Assembly (NCBI RefSeq): GCF_021044685.1
Contig: NZ_CP088014.1
Location: 1,798,001-1,862,000, forward strand
Length of the DNA stretch: 64,000 bases
Origin: Bradyrhizobium daqingense
Lineage (GTDB): Bacteria > Pseudomonadota > Alphaproteobacteria > Rhizobiales > Xanthobacteraceae
Reading direction: 5' to 3'
In this document: positions 43,604 to 51,790 of the stretch, piece after piece
How positions within the stretch are numbered: position 1 is the stretch's first letter
Layout: the number at the start of each line of letters is the position of its first letter
Notes under the pieces: model-generated
Told to the model about the DNA's origin: nothing
The model's database searches: none
Seen by the model: the letters and a program-made list of their open reading frames with translations, nothing else
Translations under genes and position numbers: made by a program

Positions 43604-44143
43604 ATGGACCGTCCTCTTGTTGGGAAGGACATCGTCATGACGTTTCCGTTACGCCTGATTGCGCGTCCCGCTCTCGCCGTCTCATCGATCACGCTGCTCG
43701 TGTGCTCCCTCGGTGGCACGGCAATGTCGCAACCGACGCCGGCAGGTGCCAACATCGAGCTTCCTGGCGTCACGGTCGAAGCGCCGAAGCACATCGCGAG
43801 GCCTCACAGGCCACTGCGTTCTGCGGTCGGCCGCAGTACCAAGTCTGCCGCAATCTCACCGACGCAGGCAACGGTCGCACCGCACTCCGAGGCCGCGAAG
43901 CTTGCCAAGCTCGCCGCCACCACGAACAATTGCGTCGGCGGCTGCCAGTCGAGCTTCAAGTCGGGCGACAAGCCATGGGTCGGCTGTAACGTATCGGGCG
44001 GCGTATACTCGGCAACATGCCGCAACGTCGGCAATTACAAGAGCTATGACGAGTGCAAGGAGGCGGGTCGGCTCACCGGCTGGCGGTCGGGCGAGACATC
44101 GGCGTATTGCAGCAGCGTGGCGATCGTGGCGGGCTGGCGTTGA
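43604..44143 (+). CDS. Secreted Cys-rich protein of unknown function
   Basis: The product of about 179 residues has a long signal peptide (hydrophobic IARPALAVSSITLLVCSLGG) and a likely cleavage near residue 35. A basic Pro/Ala linker follows, then a compact C-terminal domain (about 115-179) with cysteines in NNCVGGCQSSF, VGCNVSGGVYSATCRNVGNYKSYDEC and AYCSS. The seven cysteines suggest a small disulfide-stabilised periplasmic or surface domain. GGAGGGCGGA precedes ATG 43604. No family is recognised. Confidence 0.65.
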   Translation: MDRPLVGKDIVMTFPLRLIARPALAVSSITLLVCSLGGTAMSQPTPAGANIELPGVTVEAPKHIARPHRPLRSAVGRSTKSAAISPTQATVAPHSEAAKLAKLAATTNNCVGGCQSSFKSGDKPWVGCNVSGGVYSATCRNVGNYKSYDECKEAGRLTGWRSGETSAYCSSVAIVAGWR

Positions 44144-44348
44144 AGTGGACGCGCGGAGCGCGGCTGAAAGCTAACGGATCGCGACGGAGCCGAACCAGGC
44201 TGGCTCGGCTCATCTTCGCCAGCTCCGCGACTCCGGCGCCCGTCTGCACGTAGCGCCTAAGCCCATTCGCAATTGTGAGACTCGCGCGTGAGCCGCAGAC
44301 GCGCCTCCATGCTATGGCTGCTCTCGTAAGTCTTGCGCGAGGACATCC

Positions 44349-45011
44349 ATGCTTCCCCTTCCTGCCGACATCTTCACCGAGCCCGAGCACGTCTCGCCCG
44401 ACGGCCTTGCCAATCTCGGCCCGCTTCGCCCGCTGGCTGGCAGCTGGCAGGCGAACAAGGGTATCGACGTCAATCCGAAGGCGGCGGGACCGGAGCGGCG
44501 CACCTTCATCGAGCGTATCCGCATGGACCCGATCGATCCGCAGGCCAACGGGCCGCAGCTGTTCTACGGGCTGCGCTATCACATCCACATCAACACGCCC
44601 GAGGAGGACATCACCTTCCACGACCAGGTCGGCTATTGGCTGTGGGAGCCGGCGACCGGGCTGATCATGCAGACGCTGGCGATCCCGCGCGGGCAGGTGC
44701 TGCTCGCCTCGGGCAAGGCCGGACCGGACGACAGGAAGATCTCCGTCAGCGCGAAGCGCGGCGACACCGCTTACGGGATCTGCTCGACCGATTTCCTGGA
44801 GCAGGCCTTCCGCACCGATTCCTATCGCTGCGACATCAGCTTCAACGAGGACGGCAGCTGGACCTATCTGATCCAGACCGAGTTGTTCGTGCGCGGCGCG
44901 CCGTTCAATCACCGCGACACCAACACGCTCGAGCTGGTCGCGCCGCCAAAGCTCAATCCGCTGGCGGTGATCCTGAACGATCGCGCCAAGGCGGGTGGGT
45001 CGGCGGCTTGA
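44349..45011 (+). CDS. Heme-binding beta-barrel / FABP-like (nitrobindin-type) protein
   Basis: The 220-residue protein resembles the THAP4/nitrobindin-like family: LGPLRPLAGSWQANKGIDVNP at the start, then strands with YGLRYHIHINTPEEDITFHDQVGYWLWEPATGLIMQTLAIPRG. This is the usual ten-strand barrel layout. Whether heme is bound cannot be confirmed, because the axial histidine position is not certain. The following gene starts 15 nt downstream, so the two are probably co-transcribed. Confidence 0.78.
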   Translation: MLPLPADIFTEPEHVSPDGLANLGPLRPLAGSWQANKGIDVNPKAAGPERRTFIERIRMDPIDPQANGPQLFYGLRYHIHINTPEEDITFHDQVGYWLWEPATGLIMQTLAIPRGQVLLASGKAGPDDRKISVSAKRGDTAYGICSTDFLEQAFRTDSYRCDISFNEDGSWTYLIQTELFVRGAPFNHRDTNTLELVAPPKLNPLAVILNDRAKAGGSAA

Positions 45012-45026
45012 GATTCGGAGAAGCAC

Positions 45027-45736
45027 ATGAAGCCTTACGTCGTTTGTCTCATGCATTCGAGCCTGGACGGCCGCACCCATCCGAGCCGCTGGCGGCCGAA
45101 GGGTGCGGGCACGGACTGGTTCGAGAAGATCCATGACGAACTCGGCGGCGATGCCTGGGTGATCGGCCGCGTCACTGGCTCGGAATTTGCCAAGGGCAAG
45201 CCGTACCCGACCGAAGCGCGCGAAAAATTCCGCGCGAAAACTGGTTGGTCCGACGCGATGCGAAAACCTATGGCGTCGTTCTCGATGCGCAGGGCAAGAT
45301 CGGCTGGGGCCGCTCCGACATCGGCGGCGATCCGATCGTCGTGGTGCTCACCGAAAGCGTGCCGGATTCGCATCTCGCGGGGCTCCGCGGCGAAGGCGTG
45401 TCCTACATTTTCGCCGGCAAGTCCGAGATCGATCTGGCGCTCACGCTGGACATCCTCGGCCGCGAATTCGGCGTGAAGCGCCTGCTGGTGGAGGGCGGCG
45501 GCGTTGCCAATGGCGCGTTCCTGCGCGCCGGCCTCATCGATGAATTCAATCTGATCCTCAGCCCCGCCATCGACGGCGCGAAGGGTGCACCCTTCGTGTT
45601 CGACTCGACGGAAGCGGACAGCGACAAGCGTGCACCACTCGCGGCGATGACGCTGGAGAGCACGCGTCAGCTCGGCGGCGGTGTCCTCTTGCTGCGCTAT
45701 CTGATCCAGAACGATCCGCAAGCCGGGGCCAGTTGA
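45027..45736 (+). pseudogene. RibD C-terminal domain (dihydrofolate reductase family) protein, frameshifted
   Basis: The N-terminal part (KPYVVCLMHSSLDGRTHPSRW, GDAWVIGRVTGSEFAKG) is read in one frame from ATG 45027. The remaining homology (RRDAKTYGVVLDAQGKIGWGRSDIGGDPIVVVLTE, LLVEGGGVANGAFLRAGLIDEFNLI) is read in another frame ending at 45736. The switch is at about 45220-45240, near AAAAA and AAAA runs, and equals a one-base deletion. Repaired, the protein would be about 236 residues with the RibD-C NADPH-binding core. It may be a true pseudogene or a sequencing error. Upstream spacing and GGAG ribosome site are intact. Confidence 0.75.
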
Positions 45737-45744
45737 GCGCCGGC

Positions 45745-47022
45745 ATGTCGCAACAATCGGAGCACATCGTCATCGTCGGCGCCGGCGCCGGCGCCGCCGG
45801 GCTGACGGCGGCGCGGGAGCTGGCGCGCGCGGGCCGGCGCGTGACCATCCTGGAAGCGCGCGAGCGCTGCGGCGGGCGCATCCATCCGCTGTCGGCCTCG
45901 CAGTTCGGCTACCCCGCCGATGGCGGCGCCGAGTTCGTCCATGGCGAGGCGCCGGTCACGCGGGCCTTGCTGCGCGAAGCCGGGTTGTCCCTCCGGGAGA
46001 TCGCAGGCACGCAATGGAGCTTCGACGGCATGGGCCTTTCACGCGAAGACCGCCACGATCTGCATGGGGCGGAGCTGCAAGCCATGCTCAGGGTCTTGAA
46101 GGACGATCTCCCTGTGGCCGATTTCCTGCGCCGTCATTTTGCCGGAGCGGACTATGCACCGCTGCGCCAATCGATCGAGCGCATGGTCGAGGGCTATGAC
46201 GCGGCAGACCCCGAGCGCGCCTCGACGTTGGCGCTGCGCGAGGAGTGGATGGATGGCGGTCACGCGCCGCAGGCCCGCATCGAGGGCGGCTATGGCGCGC
46301 TGATCGACGTTCTGGCGGCCGAATGCCGCTGCCTCGGCGTTGCGATCCGGCTCGGTTGCACGGTGTCGGCGATCGAGGAGGAGGGCGGTGCCGTGGCGAT
46401 TCGCTGCGCCGGCGACGACGGGCTGGCCGGCGATCGCGCGATCCTCACCGTGCCCCTGCCTCTGTTGCGCGAGATCGCGCTGCCGCCGAGCGCGCGTGCG
46501 AGGGCCGCGGCCGCCGACGACATCGGCTTCGGCAACGTCATCAAGATCCTGCTCCGCTTCACGCGACCATGGTGGCGCGACCAAGGCGAATATCTCGCCG
46601 ACATGACCTTCCTGCTCTCGGAGGAGACGATTCCAGTGTGGTGGACGCGATATCCGGACCAGCATCCGCTGCTCACCGGATGGTTCGGCGGCCCGCGGAC
46701 GGCGGAGCTGTCGCGTCTTGATCCGCAAGGACTGATCGCGGCCGGGCTCGATTCGCTCGCCGCCATCTTCAAGCTACCGCGCGAGGTCATTGCACATGAC
46801 CTCATGGCGTCGGCGGCGATCAATTGGACGCACGATCCCTTCGCCCGCGGCGCCTATTCCTGGGCAACACCACGTACGCGGCAGGCGCAGGCGGTTCTTG
46901 CGCGCGCCGACGGGATGATTCTGTTTTCCGGAGAAGCGCTCTATCGCGGCCGTGACATGGGCACGGTTGAAGCGGCGCTGGCGAGCGGCCTCGCGACGGC
47001 GGAAATGATGCTGAGGCGATGA
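45745..47022 (+). CDS. FAD-dependent flavin monoamine oxidase family protein
   Basis: The 425-residue flavoprotein has the Rossmann FAD motif VIVGAGAGAAGLTAARELARAGRRVTILEARERCGGRI, the DGGAEFVHG substrate-binding segment and the C-terminal FAD motif ILFSGEALYRGRDMGTVEAALASG. These fit the amine oxidase (MAO/polyamine oxidase/L-amino acid oxidase) superfamily. The exact amine is not readable. The ATG at 45745 is chosen, just after the end of the frameshifted RibD-C gene. Confidence 0.87.
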   Translation: MSQQSEHIVIVGAGAGAAGLTAARELARAGRRVTILEARERCGGRIHPLSASQFGYPADGGAEFVHGEAPVTRALLREAGLSLREIAGTQWSFDGMGLSREDRHDLHGAELQAMLRVLKDDLPVADFLRRHFAGADYAPLRQSIERMVEGYDAADPERASTLALREEWMDGGHAPQARIEGGYGALIDVLAAECRCLGVAIRLGCTVSAIEEEGGAVAIRCAGDDGLAGDRAILTVPLPLLREIALPPSARARAAAADDIGFGNVIKILLRFTRPWWRDQGEYLADMTFLLSEETIPVWWTRYPDQHPLLTGWFGGPRTAELSRLDPQGLIAAGLDSLAAIFKLPREVIAHDLMASAAINWTHDPFARGAYSWATPRTRQAQAVLARADGMILFSGEALYRGRDMGTVEAALASGLATAEMMLRR

Positions 47023-47049
47023 GAAAAAGGCCCGCATCTCTGCGGGCCT
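47021..47049 (-). terminator. Intrinsic terminator of the minus-strand His-rich protein gene
   Basis: On the minus strand AGGCCCGC-AGAGAT-GCGGGCCT forms a perfect 8-bp stem (47049-47028) followed by TTTTCTC. It sits between two convergent genes and could also serve the amine oxidase gene from the plus strand. Confidence 0.75.
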
Positions 47050-47072
47050 CCTGTCTCTCGGCTGCGTCTGGC

Positions 47073-47387
47073 TTACCAGCGTCCGCCGCCGAAGCTGAAC
47101 GTCACGCCGGGACCACCGCCGTAGTAACCGTACGGACCGCCGCCGTAATAACCGTGGTGCCGCGGGTAATACCCATAGCTCCGATAATAGGGCCGGTAGT
47201 GGCTGTGATGGTGCCGCCAATGATGGCGGTGACCATGCCAATGATGATGCCTGCGGTGTGCGCTGATGTCGGTCGTCTGGCTTTCCTGCGCGGTCTGCTT
47301 CGCGCTGGAACCACCGGCCGCGTTCGCCGCTGATCCGCCGGCGAGCGCCGCAGCACCGACGGCAAACGCGACAAAGAGATATTTCAT
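47073..47387 (-). CDS. Secreted His/Tyr/Gly-rich protein
   Basis: The 104-residue protein has a signal peptide (KYLFVAFAVGAAALAGGSAANA) cleaved near residue 23. The mature part is made of HRRHHHWHGHRHHWRHHH-like clusters, then YRPYYRSYGYYPRHHGYYGG repeats and a Gly/Trp tail. Such proteins are common in Bradyrhizobium and may bind metals or line the periplasm; no catalytic domain is present. GGAG precedes the ATG at 47387. A clear terminator follows. Confidence 0.72.
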   Translation of the reverse strand: MKYLFVAFAVGAAALAGGSAANAAGGSSAKQTAQESQTTDISAHRRHHHWHGHRHHWRHHHSHYRPYYRSYGYYPRHHGYYGGGPYGYYGGGPGVTFSFGGGRW

Positions 47388-47578
47388 GTCATCACTCCAG
47401 TTGAATGTCGTGTGACAACAGATGAGCATCCGGCGCGTTCCGGCCAGTGCGGGCGTCGAAACGACGCAGAGTGCGACGTTCATGTGAATGAACGGAGTCT
47501 CGCGGAGGTTTATTGCCGCATCCTGGCGTGTTGTCGCCATCACTTCGTCGCGAATGAGGCAACCATCTCGGGCATCCC

Positions 47579-47925
47579 TCACGGATGCGGATCGGGAAAG
47601 CCGTGGCGCTCGGAGAGCGCGGCGAGAATCGCATCCTTGTCGGCGATGAAGGCGCGGCCCTGATGGCTGCCGGTCTGGTACTGCGACGTCGCGCCATCCG
47701 CCAGCACGAGCAGCGGCAGTAATTGGTTCTGTTCGCCGACCAGTGCGATCACGGCTTGCCGCGGCCGCGCCCAGGCGATGCGTTCGACGTCGAGCTTGCT
47801 GCGAGCGACGGAAACGAGGCGAGCACGCCCTCCATCAGCGCGCAATGCCAGCAATAGAACCGTTGGCCCGGATAGGCGGGATCCTCGAAATCGGGGCGCA
47901 GCAGAAACAGGCGATCGCGCATCAT
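47579..47925 (-). pseudogene. DUF3088 family protein, frameshifted
   Basis: From ATG 47925 or 47922 the product begins RDRLFLLRPDFEDPAYPGQRFYCWHCALMEGVLASFPSLAA, with the CxxC of thioredoxin-like DUF3088 proteins. The continuation LDVERIAWARPRQAVIALVGEQNQLLPLLVLADGA to FIADKDAILAALSERHGFPDPHP is in another frame ending at 47579. The switch is near GCAGCAAGCTCG (about 47795-47805) and equals one missing base. Repaired length would be about 115 residues. It may be a recent pseudogene or a sequencing error. Confidence 0.7.
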
Positions 47926-47981
47926 GGTTGGTCCCGTGGCATCACCACGATCGTACACACTGATGCCGGCAGAGCATGCCG

Positions 47982-48560
47982 CTACTTGAAAGGATCCTGG
48001 ATCGACGGCGCCGACTGGCGGATGCGGCGCACGCTCACGGGGGTGCCATCGGAGACGAACAGGAGCTCATATTTGCGGCCCTCGCTGTCGGTCGCCGAGC
48101 AGGTGACGTCGTTCACCTTCCTAGCGGCGAAATTACCGGTCTGGCGGCAGACCCCGGTGGAGGTCTGCTGCGCCGGTACCGGCAGACCGTCGACCTTGGG
48201 GCGGTCCTTGGAGTTGAGCAGCATGCGGTCGACCGGCAGCTCATAGGAATTGTCGTCGGCGCGCTTGCCGTTCTCGCCGGAGAACGACACCACGTGATTG
48301 GCGTCAGTGGGATCGTCGACCGCGACCGCGAAATTGACCCGGCCCTTATCGCCGTGGGCGTAGGCTACCGTCCTACACGCCAAGGTCCGCCCGGCGATCT
48401 TCAGCGTCTTGCAATGGCCGGACATCAGCGCCAGCAGGTCAATAAAGTCGTTCTGCTGCGCCGGCGGGTTGTTGACCGGGATGGGAGCAGAAGGCTCGGC
48501 AAAACAAGGGCTTGCCACGGCGAGAAGGGCAACACCAAGGACCGGCCAGCGGAGGCGCAT
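47982..48560 (-). CDS. Secreted hypothetical protein
   Basis: The product of about 192 residues has a signal peptide (VLGVALLAVASPCFA) cleaved near residue 21. The mature part contains NDFIDLLALMSGHCKTLKIAGRTLACRTVAYAHGDKGRVNFAVAVDDP and VCRQTGNFAARKVNDVTCSATDSEGRKYELLFVSDGTPVSVRRIRQ. Four cysteines could form disulfides. The layout resembles several small Bradyrhizobium periplasmic proteins without a named domain. The start is ATG 48560; ATG 48587 is in frame as well. It ends 56 nt from the DUF3088 remnant. Confidence 0.68.
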   Translation of the reverse strand: MRLRWPVLGVALLAVASPCFAEPSAPIPVNNPPAQQNDFIDLLALMSGHCKTLKIAGRTLACRTVAYAHGDKGRVNFAVAVDDPTDANHVVSFSGENGKRADDNSYELPVDRMLLNSKDRPKVDGLPVPAQQTSTGVCRQTGNFAARKVNDVTCSATDSEGRKYELLFVSDGTPVSVRRIRQSAPSIQDPFK

Positions 48561-48755
48561 CGGAGGGCTCACATGCCAGGGAACCATGGAAAAGTTCCGT
48601 TCGATAACGATCGAACCACAAATTGGTTGCGATCCCGTTTTTCTTGCTGAACCCGATTGGAATACCACCGCGCCACCTCAAAGCGATTTGCCGAAATCGC
48701 CCAGCCCCACCCGTCGTCACTTGCCGTCAGTCTGGTGTTTTTTTCGTGGCAGAGC

Positions 48756-50069
48756 CTAGCCCATCGCGGCCTGCCAGCGCCGATCGCGCAGGGAGGGCCG
48801 GCGATGCAGGCGGGCCTCCAGCAGGCCGCGAGCGCGAGGCAGCTCGCCGCTGCGCATGAGAGCGACGATATAGGTGTCCTCAATCAGCTCGCGCTGGGCA
48901 TGACTGCCGCCGATGCGCACGACGTCGGTGAGAACCGGCGCGAGCACCTGCACGCAGGCCGCGTAGTCCTCATCCGCGAAGGCCAGAAGCGCGCGGCAGA
49001 TCGCTGGCACCACCGGGCCGGCCGGCAGCTTGCCCTCCGCCAGCCGCTGTTCGATCACGGCAAGGCGCGCGGCTAGGGCTTCGTGGTTCTGCGTTGCCGC
49101 GGCAAACAGCGCCATGTGGACGTCGGCGAACGGCAAGCCGGATTTCGGGAATAGCTTTTGCGCAGCGGCGTCGGCATCGCGCCAGAGCGCGTCTGGCACG
49201 GCGTGGCCGTAGGCCAACAGGCGCCACAGCAGCGAGGCGCCGTCTGTGACCACATTGAGCGGCGGCGCCTGCGTGACTGACGGCTGGAGCACGTCGGCAT
49301 AGATCGAAAGCGCCCGCGCCGCATCGCCCTGTTCGAGCGCGCCGAGGGCCTGGTGCCAGCGGATATGGCCGTGCAAAATTCCGGCGCGGTCGTAACCGGG
49401 GATCCAGTCGTCGACGAGGCGATCGGCCGCCTCGATCGAGCCGTCCTCGAACATCGCATGCAGCACGGCATGCGCGGCGTGGGCATTGGCGCGGCGCAGA
49501 TTGAATCCGCGCTCGGTAACGCCACGGCCACGCGCAACATCGCCATTCTCAGTCATCGCCCAGCCATACATGGTGAGAAACCACCAGTCCTCGCCATAGT
49601 GCTGCGCGACGCGCTCGCACAGCTCGTGCCGCGCGCGGTCGTGATCGGCCATGCCGGAGAAGGCGAACAGGCCGAAGGCGCCGAGCGGCAGCGACAGCAC
49701 CACTGCATCGCGCGGCCATGCCTCGACATGTTCGCGCATCGCCGCAATCGCCTCGGGCAGCCGCCCCTCGATCGCCAGCGCCAGCGTCTCGACATGCGAG
49801 CGCTCGCGCTCCGTGCCGCGCCGCGCGACGAGCTTGCGCGCGACCGCCGCCTTCTGCCGTGCGAGATCGCCCTGCTGGTAGAACGCGTGGACGCGAGCGC
49901 GGGCGATATGGGCCAGCGCGAAATCCGGATCGATTGCAATCGCGCGCTCCAGCGCTTCCGCCGTGCCGGTCCACCCCGCGAGCATGAGGTCGACGCCCTC
50001 GCGATAGCTGGATGCCGCCTCGTGCGCAGAGGTCGAGAGCGGAAGGCCCAAACGATCTTCCAGCGGCAT
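48756..50069 (-). CDS. Tetratricopeptide repeat protein (TTC38 family)
   Basis: The 437-residue protein is built from TPR-like helical hairpins along its whole length, for example GTAEALERAIAIDPDFALAHIARAR, and the conserved blocks SLPLGAFGLFAFSGM, WWFLTMYGWAMTENGD and HAAHAVLHAMFEDG. The layout fits the TTC38 (tetratricopeptide repeat 38-like) family, found in bacteria and animals without a known biochemical role. GAGGAG precedes ATG 50069. The aldo/keto reductase gene lies 15 nt upstream, so they may form an operon. Confidence 0.85.
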   Translation of the reverse strand: MPLEDRLGLPLSTSAHEAASSYREGVDLMLAGWTGTAEALERAIAIDPDFALAHIARARVHAFYQQGDLARQKAAVARKLVARRGTERERSHVETLALAIEGRLPEAIAAMREHVEAWPRDAVVLSLPLGAFGLFAFSGMADHDRARHELCERVAQHYGEDWWFLTMYGWAMTENGDVARGRGVTERGFNLRRANAHAAHAVLHAMFEDGSIEAADRLVDDWIPGYDRAGILHGHIRWHQALGALEQGDAARALSIYADVLQPSVTQAPPLNVVTDGASLLWRLLAYGHAVPDALWRDADAAAQKLFPKSGLPFADVHMALFAAATQNHEALAARLAVIEQRLAEGKLPAGPVVPAICRALLAFADEDYAACVQVLAPVLTDVVRIGGSHAQRELIEDTYIVALMRSGELPRARGLLEARLHRRPSLRDRRWQAAMG

Positions 50070-50084
50070 GGCCGTCTCCTCGGT

Positions 50085-51095
50085 TCACGCCGTCCGCGCG
50101 CGGCGGCCTTCGATCGGGTAGGCAGGATCGTTGTAGCCCGGTGTCGAGGGATGGCCCGGCACGACCAGGCGATCGACCAGGCGTTCGTCATCCGCAGTGA
50201 AGCGGTAGTCGAGCGCGCGGATATAATCGTCCCACTGCTCTTCGGTGCGGGGGCCGGCGATGATGGAGGTCACGAACGCGGAGTTCAGCACCCAGGCGAC
50301 CGCGAACTGGCCGGCGGTGATGCCTCTCTTCTCGGCGTGGGCTTTGATCTCCTGCGCGAGCTGAAGCGATTCCGGCCGCCATTCGGTCTGCATCATGCGA
50401 GTGTCGTTACGACCCGCGCGCGTCTCCTTGTCCGGCGCAGCATCGGGCTTGTACTTGCCGGTGAGGACGCCGCGCGCCAGCGGGCTGTAGGGCACGATAC
50501 CGAGACCGTAGTAAGAGCAGGCCGGAAAATGCTCGACCTCGGGCATGCGGTTCATCGCGTTGTAATAAGGCTGGCTCACCGCGGGCCGGTCGATGCCGAG
50601 CCGGTCGCAGATGTTGCAGATCTCGGCGACGCGCCACGCGCGGTAGTTCGAGACGCCGAAATAGCGCACCTTGCCGGCGCGGATCAAATCACCCATCGCG
50701 CGCACCGTCTCTTCCAGCGGCGTCGCATGGTCTTCCTTGTGCAGATAGTAGACGTCGATGTGGTCGGTGCCGAGCCGCGTCAGGCTCTCGTCCGCGGCCT
50801 GCAACACCCAGCGCCGCGACAGCCCACCGCGATTGGGATCTTCACCCATGGGATTGGCGAGTTTTGTCGCGAGCACCCAGGCGTGGCGGTTGCTGGCGAT
50901 GGCGCGACCGACGACCTCTTCGGACGCACCCTTCGAATAGGCATCCGCCGTGTCGATGAAATTGATGCCGGCATCGCGTGCCTTCGCGATGATGCGCCTG
51001 GAGCCGGCCTCATCGGTCGGCCCGCCGAACATCATGGTGCCCAGACAAATCGGCGACACTTTCAGGCCGCTGCGGCCGAGCTGGCGGTATTGCAT
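50085..51095 (-). CDS. Aldo/keto reductase
   Basis: The 336-residue NADPH-dependent aldo/keto reductase has QYRQLGRSGLKVSPICLGTMMFGG at the N-terminus, the catalytic Asp/Tyr in DTADAYSKGASEEVVG, VLATKLANPMG with the Lys, and YYLHKEDHATPLEETV with the His. The nucleotide site is IIAGPRTEEQWDD. This is the AKR11/YghZ-like bacterial group acting on aldehydes or ketones. ATG 51095 has an AAGGA ribosome site; the long upstream extension of the frame crosses a palindromic repeat and is not coding. Confidence 0.92.
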   Translation of the reverse strand: MQYRQLGRSGLKVSPICLGTMMFGGPTDEAGSRRIIAKARDAGINFIDTADAYSKGASEEVVGRAIASNRHAWVLATKLANPMGEDPNRGGLSRRWVLQAADESLTRLGTDHIDVYYLHKEDHATPLEETVRAMGDLIRAGKVRYFGVSNYRAWRVAEICNICDRLGIDRPAVSQPYYNAMNRMPEVEHFPACSYYGLGIVPYSPLARGVLTGKYKPDAAPDKETRAGRNDTRMMQTEWRPESLQLAQEIKAHAEKRGITAGQFAVAWVLNSAFVTSIIAGPRTEEQWDDYIRALDYRFTADDERLVDRLVVPGHPSTPGYNDPAYPIEGRRARTA

Positions 51096-51141
51096 GGGCT
51101 GTCCTTGCTGCTTCTGCTGACAACAGCATAGCTGTCTCACT

Positions 51142-51224
51142 CCGTCATTGCGAGCGCAGCGAAGCAATCCAGAGATGCATCCGCGGACAGATGCTGGATT
51201 GCTTCGCTGCGCTCGCAATGACGG
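51142..51224. repeat. Perfect interspersed palindromic repeat (GTCATTGCGA family)
   Basis: Perfect 31-bp arms run at 51142-51172 and 51194-51224 (CCGTCATTGCGAGCG... and its exact complement). A 21-nt centre reads AGATGCATCCGCGGACAGATG. It is the best-conserved palindrome in the window and belongs to the family also seen at 23433-23516. Confidence 0.9.
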
Positions 51225-51298
51225 TGAGGGTACGCTCGGGCCCATACTCGACGACAGCGGTGGGTGTGGTTGGCCGCGGCGGCAGCCAGACCGAGCGC

Positions 51299-51736
51299 CT
51301 ATCCCGGCCCCTTCAGGATCTTGAACACGCCGTTCGCCATCACGATGCAGCGGTCGTCCACCGTCACTTCGGTGCTCATGAAGATCAGGCTGCGCGTCGA
51401 GCGCACCACGCGCGGGCGGGAGATCAGGATGTCGCCGATCTGTCCGGCCTCGACGAAATGGGTGTCGAGCTGCACCGTCGCCAAGTACTCCTTGCCGGAG
51501 ACGTAGCGGGCGGACATGCCGCAGGTGCGATCGGCGAAGGTCATCATCACGCCGCCCTGGACCATGCCGCGGCGATTGTGGTGCTTGTCTTCGGTGGCAA
51601 GCGCGAACTCGTATTGGCCGCCGACCTTGCGCTCCCACAAGGGGCCGATCAGGTGCAGGAAGCCCGTGGTCTCCAGGATGCTCCAGCCCTCTGATTTCAG
51701 CCTTGCGGCGGTTTTGTTGGTCATCCCGTCGTCCAT
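51299..51736 (-). CDS. PaaI family thioesterase (hotdog fold)
   Basis: The 145-residue hotdog protein has FLHLIGPLWERKVGGQYEFALATEDKHHNRRGMVQGGVMMTFADRTCG, where HxNRxGxxxGGxxxTxxD is the PaaI thioesterase motif with its active-site Asp. It then has YLATVQLDTHFVEAGQIGD. It hydrolyses acyl-CoA thioesters; the acyl group is unknown. The start may be 51736 or ATG 51724. It diverges from the Nudix gene with 54 bp between them. Confidence 0.87.
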   Translation of the reverse strand: MDDGMTNKTAARLKSEGWSILETTGFLHLIGPLWERKVGGQYEFALATEDKHHNRRGMVQGGVMMTFADRTCGMSARYVSGKEYLATVQLDTHFVEAGQIGDILISRPRVVRSTRSLIFMSTEVTVDDRCIVMANGVFKILKGPG

Positions 51737-51790
51737 TGCTCTGCTTGCGAGCTCATTTCATCGAGGCCGGACGTGGTGTAGTCAAGCATC

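Noticed and set aside
45210..45245. Programmed -1 frameshift in the RibD-C gene
   Set aside because: No good X XXY YYZ slippery heptamer in the zero frame and no downstream stimulatory structure was seen, so a deletion or sequencing error is more likely.
49353..51131. Long plus-strand open frame of about 590 codons
   Set aside because: It is the antisense image of the TPR and aldo/keto reductase genes and of the gap between them; no homology blocks can be seen in its translation.
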